This document shows, in pieces, positions 12,056 to 25,204 of a DNA stretch of 64,000 nt (within the stretch, counting starts at the first letter, position 1; each line of letters starts with the position of its first letter). Origin of the DNA: Cercis canadensis (Eukaryota > Streptophyta > Magnoliopsida > Fabales > Fabaceae). Location of the stretch: contig QAOA01000112.1 of NCBI GenBank assembly GCA_003255065.1, positions 720,695 through 784,694 of the forward strand. Direction: 5' to 3'. The position numbers and the translations under genes are program-made. The notes beneath the pieces are model-generated. The model ran no database searches, was not told the origin of the DNA, and worked only from the letters and a program-made list of their open reading frames with translations.

Positions 12056-13736
12056 TTTATTATACCTTCAAGGGCTAGTTCTTTAGCTTGCCTAGATGCA
12101 TTGGCTTTCTTTCTGTGTATATATTTCTACCCCAATTGTGATAGCCAGTCTACTCTCAAATTTGTATTAAGTTATGAAAGCAATTGTAAGATTAATGATA
12201 ATTATGTGGTCGATGGATTGCTGCTCCATTGATTTTTGTTAATAAAAGAAAATTGGCCACGGAAGTGATATATATCTGATAAGCGTTTAGATTCTTTTGA
12301 ATGCTGTTTTCAGTATGCCAACTTCTTCTTTTTAAGTGTCCTTTAATACTGTGATAGTAAAATGCTTGAAGAAAAAATACAGGGTCTGGAAGGACATCAA
12401 AAAATTGAATGGATGCCATCGGTTTATTTTGTAGGGACAAAAAAAAGATATATTCAGAATCGACACCAATGGTTTATTTGATGAATTGATTTGTATTTGC
12501 TACTGCTTGGTGCATCGCCAGTGTGATGATATTGTTTCCCTGTTTCTCTGGTGTTCTTTGAAATTGCCCTGATACAGATACTAACAAGTAAAGTAACAAC
12601 ATTATGTGGTTCAGAAGCCTGTTTGATGTTGAAATGGTTTGGCTATTTTGTGGGGATCTGTATGGCAATATTTCACAACAAGCTTAATGGTTCCAGTTTT
12701 GGTCTATACGAGAAATGCTGGAAAGGCTCCTTTGATTCAAAATAATAATTTTCGTTGTGAGTCACACAGCTTATTTATCAAACACCTTGTCCACCGTTAA
12801 ATGGAACCCCTCCCTCCCTTTTCCTTTTCCTTTTCTCTGTCTCCAAGTACACTCCTTAACAGGACCTCAAGAACAAGGAAGGGTAGGCGTCAATTGTGCC
12901 AATACCACACACATATCAGGTACAAGTGTTTCAAAATGAAAGACCAATCATTCACATAATGTATCCAAATTGCAATTGTTTTCCCCCCTGCTAAACCATT
13001 GTAAGTGACTAAGTGCTATTTAATAAAATAAAGTAATTAAATAAGTATCTATATTGTAACAAACAATCACAAATAAAAGTAGATACCTTTTAAGGACAAT
13101 AATCAATCCGTTGTCCTTGGTTTCATATTTTCAAATCAAGGAAGTTTCAAATTAATATAGCTATGAATAGTTATCCAGACAAAAAAAGAAAAACTATAGT
13201 TTGTCATATTTTGAAGTTAAAATATCGACGATGCACTCACAATCCAAAAAATATCTTAAAATTTTACTTGCATTTTGTTCAAAACTTAATTCAATTTTTT
13301 TCCCCTTAGACTGGTTGTTGTTCTTTGGATATTGAAAGTTATTTTTCTCTTGTGGGACCATGATTTGTACTCTATTCCTTCCCAAGAGTATGAGGACAAA
13401 TTGAATCCTTTAGGTCCATACGTAAATTTCCATCCCTTTTTCCTATTGACTGGCAGTCTCCTGATTCCATATGTTCTGTAGATAGTGCGCAGGAGATATT
13501 CATTGAACACAAAAGCTGCTAGCTTAAACCAATCATCAATTAACGTCGTTTTCACTGACTCTGGTATAGTCTTTTGACTCTTCTACTTTAGAAAGCAGAG
13601 ACGACTAGATATCCTGAAGTCTTCCTCATATCTTTTGCTCACGTTCATTCAACTACGTAGTCCATATAGTCTAGTGTTCTAAGAGATGCAATACTTAGCT
13701 TGAATACTATACTGAAAGCAGGAAGTACGTTTGTTC
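12056..13736. other. Intergenic region between kinase copies 1 and 2
   Basis: 3' flank of kinase 1, then low-complexity AT-rich DNA, then the 5' flank of the broken middle kinase. No exon supported. A poly-pyrimidine stretch (about 12810-12840) is the only notable composition feature. Confidence 0.5.
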
Positions 13737-14480
13737 ATGGGTGCTCTTCAATTTCATAGAATTTGTAGATATCATATTTCAGGCCCAGAGGCCCAAACCA
13801 AAGTCACCATTGACATATTACCATCATATCCTTTAACACTTTATAAATAATCCTTCTGGTATAAGACTTTGGATTCATCTCTCATTTATTATCTCTTTTA
13901 GCTCAGACAAATCTAATTTAATTTTCGAAGCCCGAAAATTGAGACTCGGCCCCCTCTTTTCACTCATGCAAATCGATCTCATCCGACTTTTGAGATTTAC
14001 CTGACCTCTAGCTCAACTCATGCATTATCAAAATTTATGGTATGTTTGATTTCTATTTTTTTAATTTTTTTTTATTTTGGAAAAAAAATAAAACAAAAAC
14101 CTTGTTTAGTAAAATTGTTTTTGTTTACATGTTTTGAAAACTTATTTTCAAAATATTATTCTAAAAACAAAAATAAGATAAGAATGTTATCAAAAATAAT
14201 TTTTAAAAACAAAAAAATAAAAACAGAATCAAACACTAAGGGCCTGTTTGAAATCTATTTTTAAAAACTGTTTTCTGTTTTTTAATTTTATAAAACAAAA
14301 AAACTTGATTGATAAGTTGTTTTTGTTGTACATGTTTTAAAAACAAGTTCTGAAAATCTTGTTTTAAAAACAAGAAAACCGAAACATCTTTGGCTTGTTT
14401 TTGTTTTGAAAACAGCTGAAGGACCGGAGAACAGCTGTTTTCATTAATGGCACATCCGTAATTAAATTCAATCTCCAAAT

Positions 14481-14837
14481 ATGCCTCCCTTCGACTCTAA
14501 GCTGAAGCCATTTCCCAAAATCATTCTCAAATCCCTAGCCTTCCTTATTCTCCCTCTGTTGCACATTCCCTCTGCCCTCTGTCGCCTATTTCCTCTGCTT
14601 CGTTCTCATAGTGGCTTCAACTTCAGATTCTGCTTCATTCTCATAGTGGCTTCAACTTTGAATTCTGATTTTACCAGTTACTCTGTTACGAGTCACTCCA
14701 AATCCGCCACTCTACTCTCTCTTCCCCAGTTCCCGTCATCGACCAACGGTACTTTGTGGACTATAGTTCCAGCTTCCTTCAGGTCTCTTCTCTACACCCC
14801 CTGTATTGTGCTAAGATCCTTCCCTCTCCTTATATAA
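14481..14837 (+). other. Exon-like segment carried inside the insertion
   Basis: A 119-codon open stretch from an in-frame ATG (MPPFDSKLKPFPKII...). It looks like a host 5' UTR plus first exon: C/T-rich coding composition, a possible splice donor at ttcag|gtctct, then T-rich intron-like DNA. It contains a tandem repeat of about 33 bp (tctcatagtggcttcaact, twice). I do not recognise the protein. Gene capture is inferred from its place between foldback arms. Confidence 0.4.
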
Positions 14838-14853
14838 ATTTTTTGTATAATTG

Positions 14854-15362
14854 TATTGCTTAAATTAATGATTTTGATTTGTGGGTAATTCATTTTGGTT
14901 TGGTTTGTGGGAGCTTGATTGCCGTAGCCATTAGGGTCGAGAAAAGCTGTCATGGGTTTTGGCTTAACATATAGTCTATTGGGTATGTTCTAATTTAAGG
15001 TAGAGAATGAAAGACGGGTCTTGAAAATGTTCAGGCTTTAATGGACAAAGAATACACAGAAGAACTGAAGAAAAATGGATTTAGATTGAATTACTCATAT
15101 TTTGATTTGTGGGTATTGCTTAAATTAATGAATTTGATTTGTGGGTAATTCATTTTGGTTTGGCTTGTGGGAGCTTGATTGTCGTAGCCATTAGGGTCGA
15201 GAAAGCTGTCATGGGTTTTGGCTTAACATATAGTCTATTGGGTATGTTCTGATTTAAGGTAGAGAATGAAAGACGGGTCTTGAAAATTTTCAGGCTTTAA
15301 TGGACAAAGAATACACGGAAGAACTGAAGAAAAATGGATTTAGATTGAATTACTCATATTTT
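14854..15362 (+). repeat. Tandem duplication, about 260-bp period
   Basis: Copies at about 14854-15103 and 15114-15362 differ by only a few bases (for example aaaagctgt versus aaagctgt, cacagaag versus cacggaag). Both contain tgggtatgttct and gaatgaaagacgggtcttga. The high identity means the duplication is recent relative to other repeats here. Confidence 0.9.
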
Positions 15363-15771
15363 AGGAGTAACCCCATTATTATTTTTCAGCACTTGTAGGA
15401 ATTGTCTTTCTTAGTCTGTGTTAAATTTCACCTTTGCTAGCCATAGAGCGATGAAATTCTGCCTTTTGCAAGTCCTTTGATCCATTGTACCATGGATGGC
15501 TACAGATATGTGTTCTCCATTCAGGGTTGGCTCTTTCCACTCACTGGTAGCAGCAATGATGCCACATCTGGTTTTCATTTTTTGACTTATTATTGTTCTT
15601 AAGTCAAGTGGCTTATTGTACATTGATTAATCACAAAGTTAGACACTAGAGTGGGATTTTACCTTATTGTAGATTGCTAATGGTGCCATATGTTACTTAC
15701 TCCATTACTGAAAAAGAGCAGGAATTCCAAAATGAAACAAGACAGCGAATAAAGGAATGGATTTCAACATA

Positions 15772-15808
<37 letters not shown>

Positions 15809-17967
15809 GGTGCAATTCCAACCACTAAGATTACTAAATTTAAAATGTTCCTGCTTTTTGCTGAGTATCCAAGTCCCACAAAGCAAATGCCTCAGTAACT
15901 TTCAGAAAGCTCACATCAGGAAGAACATTGTCATACCAACATAGTCACTTTATTTCTAAATACAGATCCCATTTCTCCTTAACCATTCTTTATTCTTCAA
16001 CCACATTGTATCAGCATCTACTTAGCCAACATTCTGACTTGAGTTCATAGGCACTATTCTCAATTAATACCAAAAGCTTCAGAGTAATTACACAAGCATG
16101 TTTTAATATGGTGAACTGCATTTACCATTCAATACTTAATCAGTTGAGGATTTAGGATTTTACCTCACTGACATAACATAGAATACACTTAAACTCTCTT
16201 TCTTGTCCTTGTATGATACCATTGGTGGTAGGTAGTTTACTTGTATAGATTGTCTATTTGCTCCTTATATTGAGCTACAACTCTATCCCTTCGAATTTTC
16301 ATGGTGGGTGTCATTAGACCATTATCAATCTGCCATTCAAGCAAATAACCAAATATTTTTCTCTCTAAGTAGGTTTACTCTGTTTGGAAAATTCCTCATG
16401 AATTAAGAATTTATTTTACTAAGCATGTGAGTGCTTTACTAATCCTCAAATGTTTCTTCTTTTTCTAATTTGTCTTTATTTCGATTAGTGATGTTCATAT
16501 GTTTAGTGCTGCTTATGGAATGACAAATGTCCAGTTTCAATTATTGTGTCTTTGTTTTGTTGCCTATATGGTTGGGATTCGTGGTGGGAAGCACTTGATT
16601 ATCTTCGGATATTTCATAAAGGAAACATGCTTATGATAAGATAAAAGAGTCCAAATTCATGTCCTAAATATATCCCTTTTTATTGTTTTTATAGGTAGGG
16701 TATTAGAAAATTTGAAGTTGAAGGCTTAATATGAAAAATCAAGTGGATGGAAGGCTCTGGGGTGCTGGCGCTCAGCTCTGGGTTCTGGCGCTCATTGCTG
16801 GGGGTCCAGCGACAGTACCCTTCGAGGCCAAGGTGCCAGCGCCTAGCGCTGGGATCTAGAAATAACAGATTTCACCCAATAATCACAGTATAGATGGAAA
16901 TAAACCATACCCACTTCATGAAAGTATTACAATTTAAGTTGAGGATTGATTTTCTTTCATGAATAAGCTCAATGATCTAAGCAATATTTGGCCTTTTAAA
17001 TTTGTTTGGCTATGTCTATTACAATTCTTCTCTGTTCCTGTAATCTTTTGTGCTTAAGCTAATTCCTTCCAAAACAAAAGTGTGGCTCTGTTCCTGAAGC
17101 AATCCCAAGGAACTAAATGCTGTTATTACAATTGACAGCATTTAAAATTGCATTGATTATCTAGTAGATTGTAATTATTTTTCTGTTGCCTAATAATTCT
17201 GAAATATATTGTGGGAAACAACTATTTGGAACTAGATCCATGCTATGAAGTTAAAATTCATTTTTCATTGTTGAATTTTGACATTAAGTTTCAATATTAG
17301 CAGATTATCAGTTTCGCAAGCCTCTTCAAATCAATTCTATCACGCGAGTTTTAGGTCACAAGAAAGGGATTATAATTTTCAGTTAATTACAGGTATGTTA
17401 TTAGATACCTTTAGCTTGATAATTGCGTTTGTGGTTGTCTGGGCTTCAAGAATGCTTTGCATGTGTTGGTTCTTGATGGATTGACATGTTAGAATGTTGA
17501 CTGCCTTCCTTCTTGAGTGGCTGAGGGTCTGCAATTTTCATGCCATTTTCAATTGCTTTTGATTAATTGGTATTGTGTACTTGCTGCCTTGCTGCTAGTT
17601 GTTGGATTGGCTTGCATGTTATGGACATATTGTACTCCTTTGGTGAAATGAGGATCAACATGTGTAAAACCCCTGTAGCACATCTGTCATGAGTATTGAT
17701 ACTGTGCATTTTATACTTTAGTTCTTTGAAGCAATAGCTACTGTGCTTTATGTGAGTTTCTATAGTGGTGGTTGTTTTGGGATTTGGTTCCTTATTCTAG
17801 TTAGTGGGCTATCTGAGTTTTATTGGTAATCCATCACCAATTTATTGGCCCTCTAATATGATTAAAATGGGGTCTTATGGGTAACATTTGGTTCTTATAG
17901 ATTTAGATCTGTTGTTTGTATTTCTAGAGATAACAGATTGAGATGTTATTAAGATTGTATGATTTCA

Positions 17968-18147
17968 GGTGAGTGTTTACCCACAAGACATACAGCCTGA
18001 GAACCCCAATAGCTATAGAGCAAGGAAGAGGGAGTACTTTAGAATGAGGCGTGAGCGCAAGAAAGCTACAACAGAAGAAGCAGTAGTTCAGACCCAGCTG
18101 GTGCTGGCTTTTGCTGATGATGCTGAGAGCACTAATCCATTGTGCTG
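17968..18147 (+). other. Captured terminal-exon-like segment
   Basis: After a good acceptor (atgatttcag) the plus strand stays open for 59 codons and ends in TGA at 18145-18147. It has a basic stretch (YRARKREYFRMRRERKK) and an acidic tail ending STNPLC. Codon-like composition contrasts with the AT-rich surroundings. I do not recognise it. It probably is the last exon of a host gene carried by the insertion; whether it joins the segment at 14481 is not shown. Confidence 0.4.
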
Positions 18148-20021
18148 ATTCCACTTCTTTCTCTTCCATGTGTAATAATTTTTTCCCTCATTTTTTCTGC
18201 TCACGCATATATGTAAAACCTTTAACATTGTATTGAAATAACAAAATTCAAGGGCATTGTGTCTGTCTTTTTCTTTTTCCTTGGGAAAGGGAAATTCATT
18301 GTGATATTGGCAGCTTGATTCAAAAATTAGCCAATTACCAATTTGATGAAGAATACAATGTTTATCTTAGCCAATTGTCGTAGTTTATGGAATGATGCTA
18401 CTTATTACAAATACAATCGTTGTGAAACAGCGAAGCCAAGTTACAAACGGTGAATGGCTAAGTTGGTACAGTCTGTGACATGTTTGCGGTACTATGTGGT
18501 GGCATGATCAATGTAGAGTTTTGATAGCTGCTTGTGTTATTTATAATTATATACGCAAGTGAAATTTACGTGATTAATTGTTTAACATATGGAAAGATCT
18601 TGATAATGCAAAAATAGAGGTTTTAAATGAAAACATAGGCATAGGGGAGACAAGCTCTAATTAAGACAACTTGTGAAGATTATCTAATCAAGGGACAGAA
18701 GAAATGGCAGCATATCGTGACTATATTTCAAATTGGATATGGGTAGAATATAATAATTCTTCTTAATAGTTTGTATATATTAACTTATATAATTGTTAAT
18801 GTTATTTTTGTACCACCTATGATTAGTATGAACATCTATAAATGATGTTGTTATTTATTTTAGAACAATATATTTAAATGTATTAATGCCATATCAATAT
18901 TATATTAAATTTTATAATAATTTTTTTCATTTTTACTTATTTATTCTTCTCATATTCTCATTAAAACATTACCATAATTTATTTATAACATTAGTCATCA
19001 TCAAAACTAAAAAAAAAAAAAAAAAAACTTGTTCTCATATCAAACGAGTTTTCTATTTTTTTGTTTTCAAAACTTGTTCTTAAAACAATTTTACCAAGCA
19101 ACTTTTCTGTTTTTCAGTTTTTAAAAATTGTTTTCAAAACAATTTATCAAACAGATTTTTTTTATACTTTTGTTTTATAGAACAATTTTTAAAAACAGTT
19201 TTCAAAAACAATTTTTAAAAACAAAAAAACCAAAACACTTTCAAACAAGTCTGTATGATTTCTGTTTTTAAAAACTATTTTTTGTTTTTTAAAATAATAA
19301 AACAAAAAAGCTTGTTTGATAGGACTATTTTCAAAAATATGTTTTGAAAACTTTTTCTCATAAAATTATTTTAAAAACAAAAAAATAAAAACAAGAGGGC
19401 TATTTTCAAAAATTACTTTTAAAAACAAAAAAAACAAAAACATTTTCGAACACACCCCTGTTTCCTCTTCTTTTTCTTCTGCAGGTCTCGCCGCTTCTGT
19501 TCCTCTCACTGGCTAACGAGTACAACACCCAAGAAAAGTACTTCATCAATTGTGGGTCAGATAACAATGAAACCAGCCCAAACAATACTAACCAGGTTTT
19601 TGTTGGGGAATCTAATCACCGGACCCTTAACTTCTCGTTTACAAATAAGGGCAGCACCGTGGAAAGTAATGAGTCATCAGTGCCTCCTCTTCTGTATCAA
19701 ACTGCAAGATACTTCAGGCACTTACCTCTTACGCCTTCATTTCTTTGCTTTCTCCTCCCCAAGTAATCTCTCCTCTTCTCTGTTCAATGTCTGGGTTGAT
19801 AGGTTCTGGCTGTTACAAAATTTCAGTGCCAAAAATTATACCAATTCTTCTTTAGTAGAGGAATTCTTCCTGAACATCAATAGCGGCAGCTTCAAAATCT
19901 ATTTTACACCTCAGGAATCATCCTTTGCTTTTATAAACGCCATAGAACTCTTTCTACTCCCCGGTAATTTCATCCCAGATAATGCAACAAGCGTCAGTAC
20001 TAGAGGAAATAGGGGTGGTTA

Positions 20022-20462
20022 TGTTAAACAGAAACCAGAAGTATATGATGCTGGATAAGTCAGGAATGACTTGCATGACACATTAGTATGCCACATCAGC
20101 AGTGACACGTCAGCAATGAAGTCAAGGCAGTTAGTTTAGTCAGAGTTAGTTATACAATACAGCTGTATATTTATGTAATGGCTTCCATGAGAAGCTAGGC
20201 GGTTAGTTAGCTGTAGGATTCCTATATATACGATAGCTAATGTAATGTAATTGTACACAAGATTTATAATTCAGATAATGAGTACATTTGATCTCTGACT
20301 TCTCTTCATAGCTTTTACTATTTCTTTCTGCTACACTTCATTTTCTGGTTTATTCATCTGTTGCACCAGATTCTGCAAGATCAGAATTATGCTTCATCAA
20401 AGATTGGATTCTTCAATGGTGATCTCAGTTAAAGGTTTTTCAGGTTCTTCATCACTTTAACA
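20022..20462 (+). repeat. Copia left LTR
   Basis: 441 bp, starts TGTTAAACAG and ends CTTTAACA. It contains a TATA-like run (cctatatatacg, about 20221-20232) that probably drives element transcription. At every one of the six sites where the LTRs differ this copy has A or T where the right copy has C or G. Confidence 0.96.
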
Positions 20463-20474
20463 TGGTATCAGAGC
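20463..20474 (+). other. Copia primer-binding site
   Basis: TGGTATCAGAGC directly follows the left LTR and is the standard plant sequence complementary to the 3' end of initiator tRNA-Met, which primes minus-strand synthesis. Confidence 0.95.
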
Positions 20475-20482
20475 AAATCTAA

Positions 20483-23400
20483 ATGACAGACAGCACTTCA
20501 ACCCCTACGTCGTCATTACAAGAATCCGGGAACTCTCTTGCTTTTCCAATGCTGAGTCAATCACTAACAATCAAGTTGGATCGAGGTAATTACCTGATCT
20601 GGAGAAATCAACTTCTGAATATCGTCATTGCAAATGGTTTTGAAGAAATTTTGGATGGATCCAAGCTATGTCCACCAAGATTTGTTCAAGACTCAACTGC
20701 TGATACAGGAATTCTAGTTTTAAATCCTGATTATACCATCTGGCAGAGACAAAATCGTCTCGTTATGAGCTGGATTTATGCATCCTTGACTGAGCAAATC
20801 ATGGCTCAGATCATGTCTTACAACACTGCATTCGAGATTTGGAGGTCTCTTGCAGATAGCTTTGCATGTTCTTCAAGATCCAGAATCATGAAGTTAAAAT
20901 TGAAGTTGCAGACTACCAGGAAAGGCAATCTTGGAGTTTGGGAATTTATTCTAAAAATTCGAAATCTATGTGATAATCTGCGTGCCATAGGAGAAAGCAT
21001 TTCACAAGAAGATCAGGTTATGTTCATCCTCAGTGGATTAGGACCTGAGTTCAATCCAGTTGTTGCTCCACTCAGCTTTGAGGCCATTTCAGTTGAAACC
21101 TTGCAAAGTCACTTACTCACTTTTGAAAGCAGACTTGAGAGGCAAAAGACTGTAGATGAGCAAGTGCTTATGCAAGCTAATGCTGCTTTGTTTAATCAAT
21201 CTTCAGGAAGAAGAAGGTTTAATCAGAATGGAAACCATGGAAATCAAGGCTATGGTTCACATTCTGGAAATGCCAGTAATTCTGCAAAAGGTTTCTCTGC
21301 AAATCAAGGTCACCAATTCAGGAAAAATAAGTCCTGGACTGGTTCAAATAACAAACCTCAGTGCCAAATTTGTCACAAACCTGGCCATGTTGCTTCTGAT
21401 TGTTGGCACAGGTTTGACAATGGCTTTCAACCAAAATCATTCAATACCAATACCAATTCTGCACAAACTCACAATCCGCAAGCTCTGCTGGCCACATCAG
21501 AAACTCTAGATGACTCTACACCATGGTTTCTTGACACTGGTGCTACTCATCACGTAACACCTAATCTTGGTAATTTGGCTCTGCACAATCCTTTTATTGG
21601 TGATGATACAGTAACTGTGGATAATGGTAAAGGATTGGTTGTGCACAACACAGGTATGACATCCATTTCATCCACTAGCAGGCCTTTGTTATTAAAACAT
21701 GTCTTGCATGTGCCTAAAATAACTGCAAATCTGGTTAGTGTACAAAAGTTGTGTAAGGATAATGATGCTTATGTAGAGTTCTATCCTTCTGTCTTTCTTG
21801 TGAAGGACCAGAGAACCAAGGAAGTGCTGCTCCAAGGAAATCTTGATCAAGGCATGTACAAGATAATGACTAAAATTGCTTATGACAGCAAGATATTTTC
21901 CAGTTCTGCTCAAGCTTTTCAATTGTTTAGTTTGCATTCTAGCACACCTAGTTCCGAATTACAACTGTGGCATAATAGATTAGGTCATCCAGCCCTTGAT
22001 ATAGTCAATAGGGTTATGACTCAGTGCAATTTACCTCGTTTTGCATTCAATAAAACTCCTGTCTGTAGCTCCTGCCAGTTGGCTAAAAGTCACAAGCTAC
22101 CTTTTGTAAATTCTACAACTCGTGCAATAAAAGCTTTTGATTTGATTCATGCTGATCTATAGGGATCACCCTCATGTTCTTCTGTTAATGGAGCATGCTA
22201 TTTTCTGCTATTAATTGATGATTTTAGTAGATTTTCATGGCTGTATCTTCTGAAATCTAAGGATGAAGCCTTAGACATGTTTAAGCGATTTCAACTTATG
22301 GTAGAAAGACAGTTTGAGTGCAAAATAAAGGTCTTACAATCTGATTTTGGTGGGGAGTTTGTGGCCTTTGATCAGCTGGTAAAAACCTCAGGTATGCAGC
22401 ACAGATTCTCCTGTCCTTACACACCAGAGCAAAACGGCATTGTTGAGAGAAAGAATAGGCATGTTGTGGAAACTGGCCTCTCATTGCTTACCACTGCAGG
22501 AGTATCTACCAAGTACTGGCCCTTTGCTTTCCAAACTGTTGTTTATCTCATCAATAGGCTCCCTACAACAGTTCTCAGACATCAGTCACCATATGAGTTA
22601 CTATATCAGAAAATTCCTGATTTTTCTCAAGTTAAAACCTTTGGTTGTTTGTGTTTTCCCTATTTGAGACCCTATCGCTCTCATAAGCTTGAAAATCGAT
22701 CTGCCTCTTGCTGTTTTCTGGGTTATAGCAATAAACATAAAGGTTTTCTTTGTCTTGACATGAATTTCAAGAGAATTTATATCTCTAGGCATGTAGTGTT
22801 TGCTGAGAATGTCTTCCCTTTCATTTCTCAGTCTCTCTCAGGATCTACTACTGCCTCAGTGTCTTCTACAGATGCAAGTTGCTTCATTCCTCTTGCTGTA
22901 CCTCCCTCCATTACTCAGTCACCTGTTGGTTCTACTATCCCATGTCTTGTTTCTGGTTCTCCTGCTGTTCATACTACTTCTGATTTGCATGCAGGATTTT
23001 CCTCAGGTACCTCTCCAGTCTCTCATTCTTCCTCTGGTGTTGTTGCTCCTGTTGACTTACCTGCAGCTTCCTCCTCACCTGTGCATCCTGTGCCTTCCAC
23101 TCGCATGATTACCAGAAGTCAAAATGGTATTTTTAAACCAAAGGTTTACACTTCTGCTTATACTCTTCATCCAGTGGAGCCTTCTACTTATAAGCAAGCC
23201 ATCCATTCCACTCACTGGCTTGATGCTATGGCTGCTGAGTACAAGGCCTTGCAGGCTAATCATACATGGGATCTTGTTGAGTATCCTACTGGCAAGAATA
23301 TTATAGGTTGCAAATGGGTGTACAAACTCAAATACAAGTCAGATGGTTCAGTTGAGAGACATAAAGCTCGTTTGGTTGCTCAGGGTTTCACTCAGACATA

Positions 23401-24757
23401 TGGCATAGATTACTTTGATACCTTCAGTCCAGTGGTTAAACCAGCCACTATCCGCACTGTGCTTACCATTGCCTTATCCAGAAATTGGCCCATTCAGCAG
23501 CTTGATGTCAACAATGCTTTTCTCAATGGAGATTTGCATGAGGAGGTATACATGAGACAACCCCAAGGCTTTGAAAGCTCCTCTTTTCCTCATCATGTCT
23601 GCAGACTTCGCAAAGCCTTGTATGGTTTGAAACAGGCTCCACGTGCCTGGTTCACCAAGCTTAAAGTCACCTTACTGCAATGGGGTTTTACTTGCACTAT
23701 GTCTGATAATTCCCTGTTTGTGTTTCACTCTTCTGCAGCCGTCCTTTTTCTTCTGGTATATGTGGATGATATCATCCTTACAGGTTCCAGTATGGTGCTT
23801 ATTAAGCAACTCATTGTTGCTCTCAATTCTACCTTTTCTTTGAAGGACTTAGGTCCCTTGCATTATTTTCTGGGCATTGAGACAACTCGCAAGTCTCATC
23901 ATCTCCATCTGTCCCAAACTAAGTATGTTACTGATTTGTTGCATAAAGCAGGACTGGAACATTGTAAGCCAGCTCCCACTCCCATGATTCCTTCTCAGTC
24001 TTTATCCATTACTGATGGTACTAGGCTTTCTGATCCCTTGCCTTTTAGAAGTTTGGTGGGGGCTTTACAGTACTGTACTATCACTCGTCCTGATATTTCT
24101 TTCTCAGTTAATAAACTTTGTCAATTTCTCAGTATTCCTACTGATGTTCATCTCCTTGCTGCTAGGAGGGTGCTTAAATACCTCAAAGGAACCCTCTCTC
24201 ATGGCCTTACTCTTTGTTCCTCTGCCTCCCTTCCTTTACTGGCTTATACTGACTCTGACTGGGCTGGCTGTCCTGATGACAGACGCAGCACCAGTGGCCA
24301 TGCTGTGTTTCTTGGTCCTTGTCTAGTCTCTTGGTCTTCTGGCAAGCAGAAGGTAGTGGCTAGGTCCAGTACAGAGGCTGAATATAGGGCCTTGGCTAAT
24401 GCTACTTCTGAGCTTCTTTGGCTGCAGTCCTTGCTTCAAGAACTCAAAGTCTCTTTGCCTTCTACTCCTCTCTTGCTTTGTGACAACCTTAGCACCACTT
24501 ATCTTGCTGCCAACCCTGTGCTTCATGCCAGAACTAAGCACATTGAGATTGATTGCCACTTTGTTCGAGAAAGGCTTCTGAGCAAATCCTTGCGCCTATG
24601 CCATGTGCCTTCTGTGGATCAAATAGCAGATGCTCTCACCAAACCTTTATCCACCAGGTTGTTTTTGTCCAATAGAGCCAAACTCACTGTCCTTCCTCGT
24701 ACCTTGAGTTTGAGGGGGAATGTTAAACAGAAACCAGAAGTATATGATGCTGGATAA
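20483..24757 (+). pseudogene. Copia gag-pol polyprotein with one in-frame stop
   Basis: A single reading frame of about 1424 codons, broken only by a TAG at 22160-22162, just before the integrase core. Domains in order: gag of the UBN2 type from residue 20 on; CCHC zinc knuckle (CQICHKPGHVASDC) near residue 293; aspartic protease with DTG near 350; gag-pre-integrase (LWHNRLGHP); integrase with its DDF and ENGIVER landmarks; reverse transcriptase with YVDD near 1092; RNase H with DSDWAG. The frame closes with a stop inside the right LTR. One stop in a long open frame fits a young, recently disabled copy. It could also be read through or be an assembly error. Confidence 0.93.
24712..24720 (+). 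other. Copia polypurine tract
   Basis: gagggggaa lies immediately before the right LTR. This is the plus-strand priming site expected for an LTR retrotransposon. Confidence 0.9.
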
Positions 24758-25161
24758 GTCAGGAATGACTTGCATGACACATCAGTATGCCACATCAGCA
24801 GTGACACGTCAGCAATGAAGTCAAGGCAGTTAGTTTAGTCAGAGTTAGTTATACAGTACAGCTGTATATTTATGTAATGGCTTCCATGAGAAGCTGGGCG
24901 GTTAGTTAGCTGTAGGATTCCTATATATACGATAGCTAATGTAATGTAATTGTACACAAGATTTATAATTCAGATAATGAGTACATTTGATCTCTGACTT
25001 CTCTTCATAGCTTTTACTATTTCTTTCTGCTACACTTCATTTTCTGGTTTATTCATCTGTTGCACCAGATTCTGCAAGATCAGAATTCTGCTTCATCAAA
25101 GATTGGATTCTTCAATGGTGATCTCAGTTAAAGGTTCTTCAGGTTCTTCATCGCTTTAACA
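24721..25161 (+). repeat. Copia right LTR
   Basis: 441 bp, same ends as the left LTR, followed by the ggtta target duplication at 25162-25166, after which kinase coding sequence resumes. Confidence 0.96.
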
Positions 25162-25204
25162 GGTTACAAGGGTATCCTCTCTTCGGTGTTACAGACCAAT
25201 TTTA

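Larger units (their letters stand above)
13776..19457. mobile_element. Composite foldback/MULE-like insertion in kinase copy 2
   Basis: About 5.7 kb of foreign DNA separates the first 39 bases of the kinase from the rest. Both edges are rich in stretches of the form ttttaaaaac/gttttcaaaa that pair as inverted repeats: a self-complementary unit at about 14037-14238, a left arm from about 14239 (gggcctgtttgaaatc) and right arms near 19022-19251 and 19252-19457 (ending cgaacacaccc). This edge structure is common in plant Mutator-like and foldback elements. No transposase is visible. The interior looks like host-gene sequence (listed separately). I found no convincing target duplication, and 13776-14036 is of unclear origin, so the insertion is probably composite. 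Confidence 0.6.
20022..25161 (+). mobile_element. Copia LTR retrotransposon, nearly intact
   Basis: A 5140-bp element inside the ectodomain of kinase copy 2. It is bounded by 441-bp LTRs (TGTTAA...TTTAACA) and flanked by the 5-bp target duplication ggtta (20017-20021 and 25162-25166). It has a primer-binding site right after the left LTR and a purine tract right before the right LTR. The order protease, integrase, reverse transcriptase, RNase H is that of the Copia superfamily. The LTRs differ at 6 of 441 positions by my reading. One in-frame stop disables the polyprotein, but it could still move if enzymes are supplied in trans. Confidence 0.96.

Noticed and set aside
17924..18169. An 81-codon minus-strand ORF
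   Set aside because: It lies antisense to a better exon-like frame that has a proper acceptor and coding-like composition.
22800..23108. Leucine-rich plus-strand ORF inside the Copia element
   Set aside because: Out-of-frame shadow of the pol region; low-complexity Leu content comes from Ser/Pro codons in the true frame.
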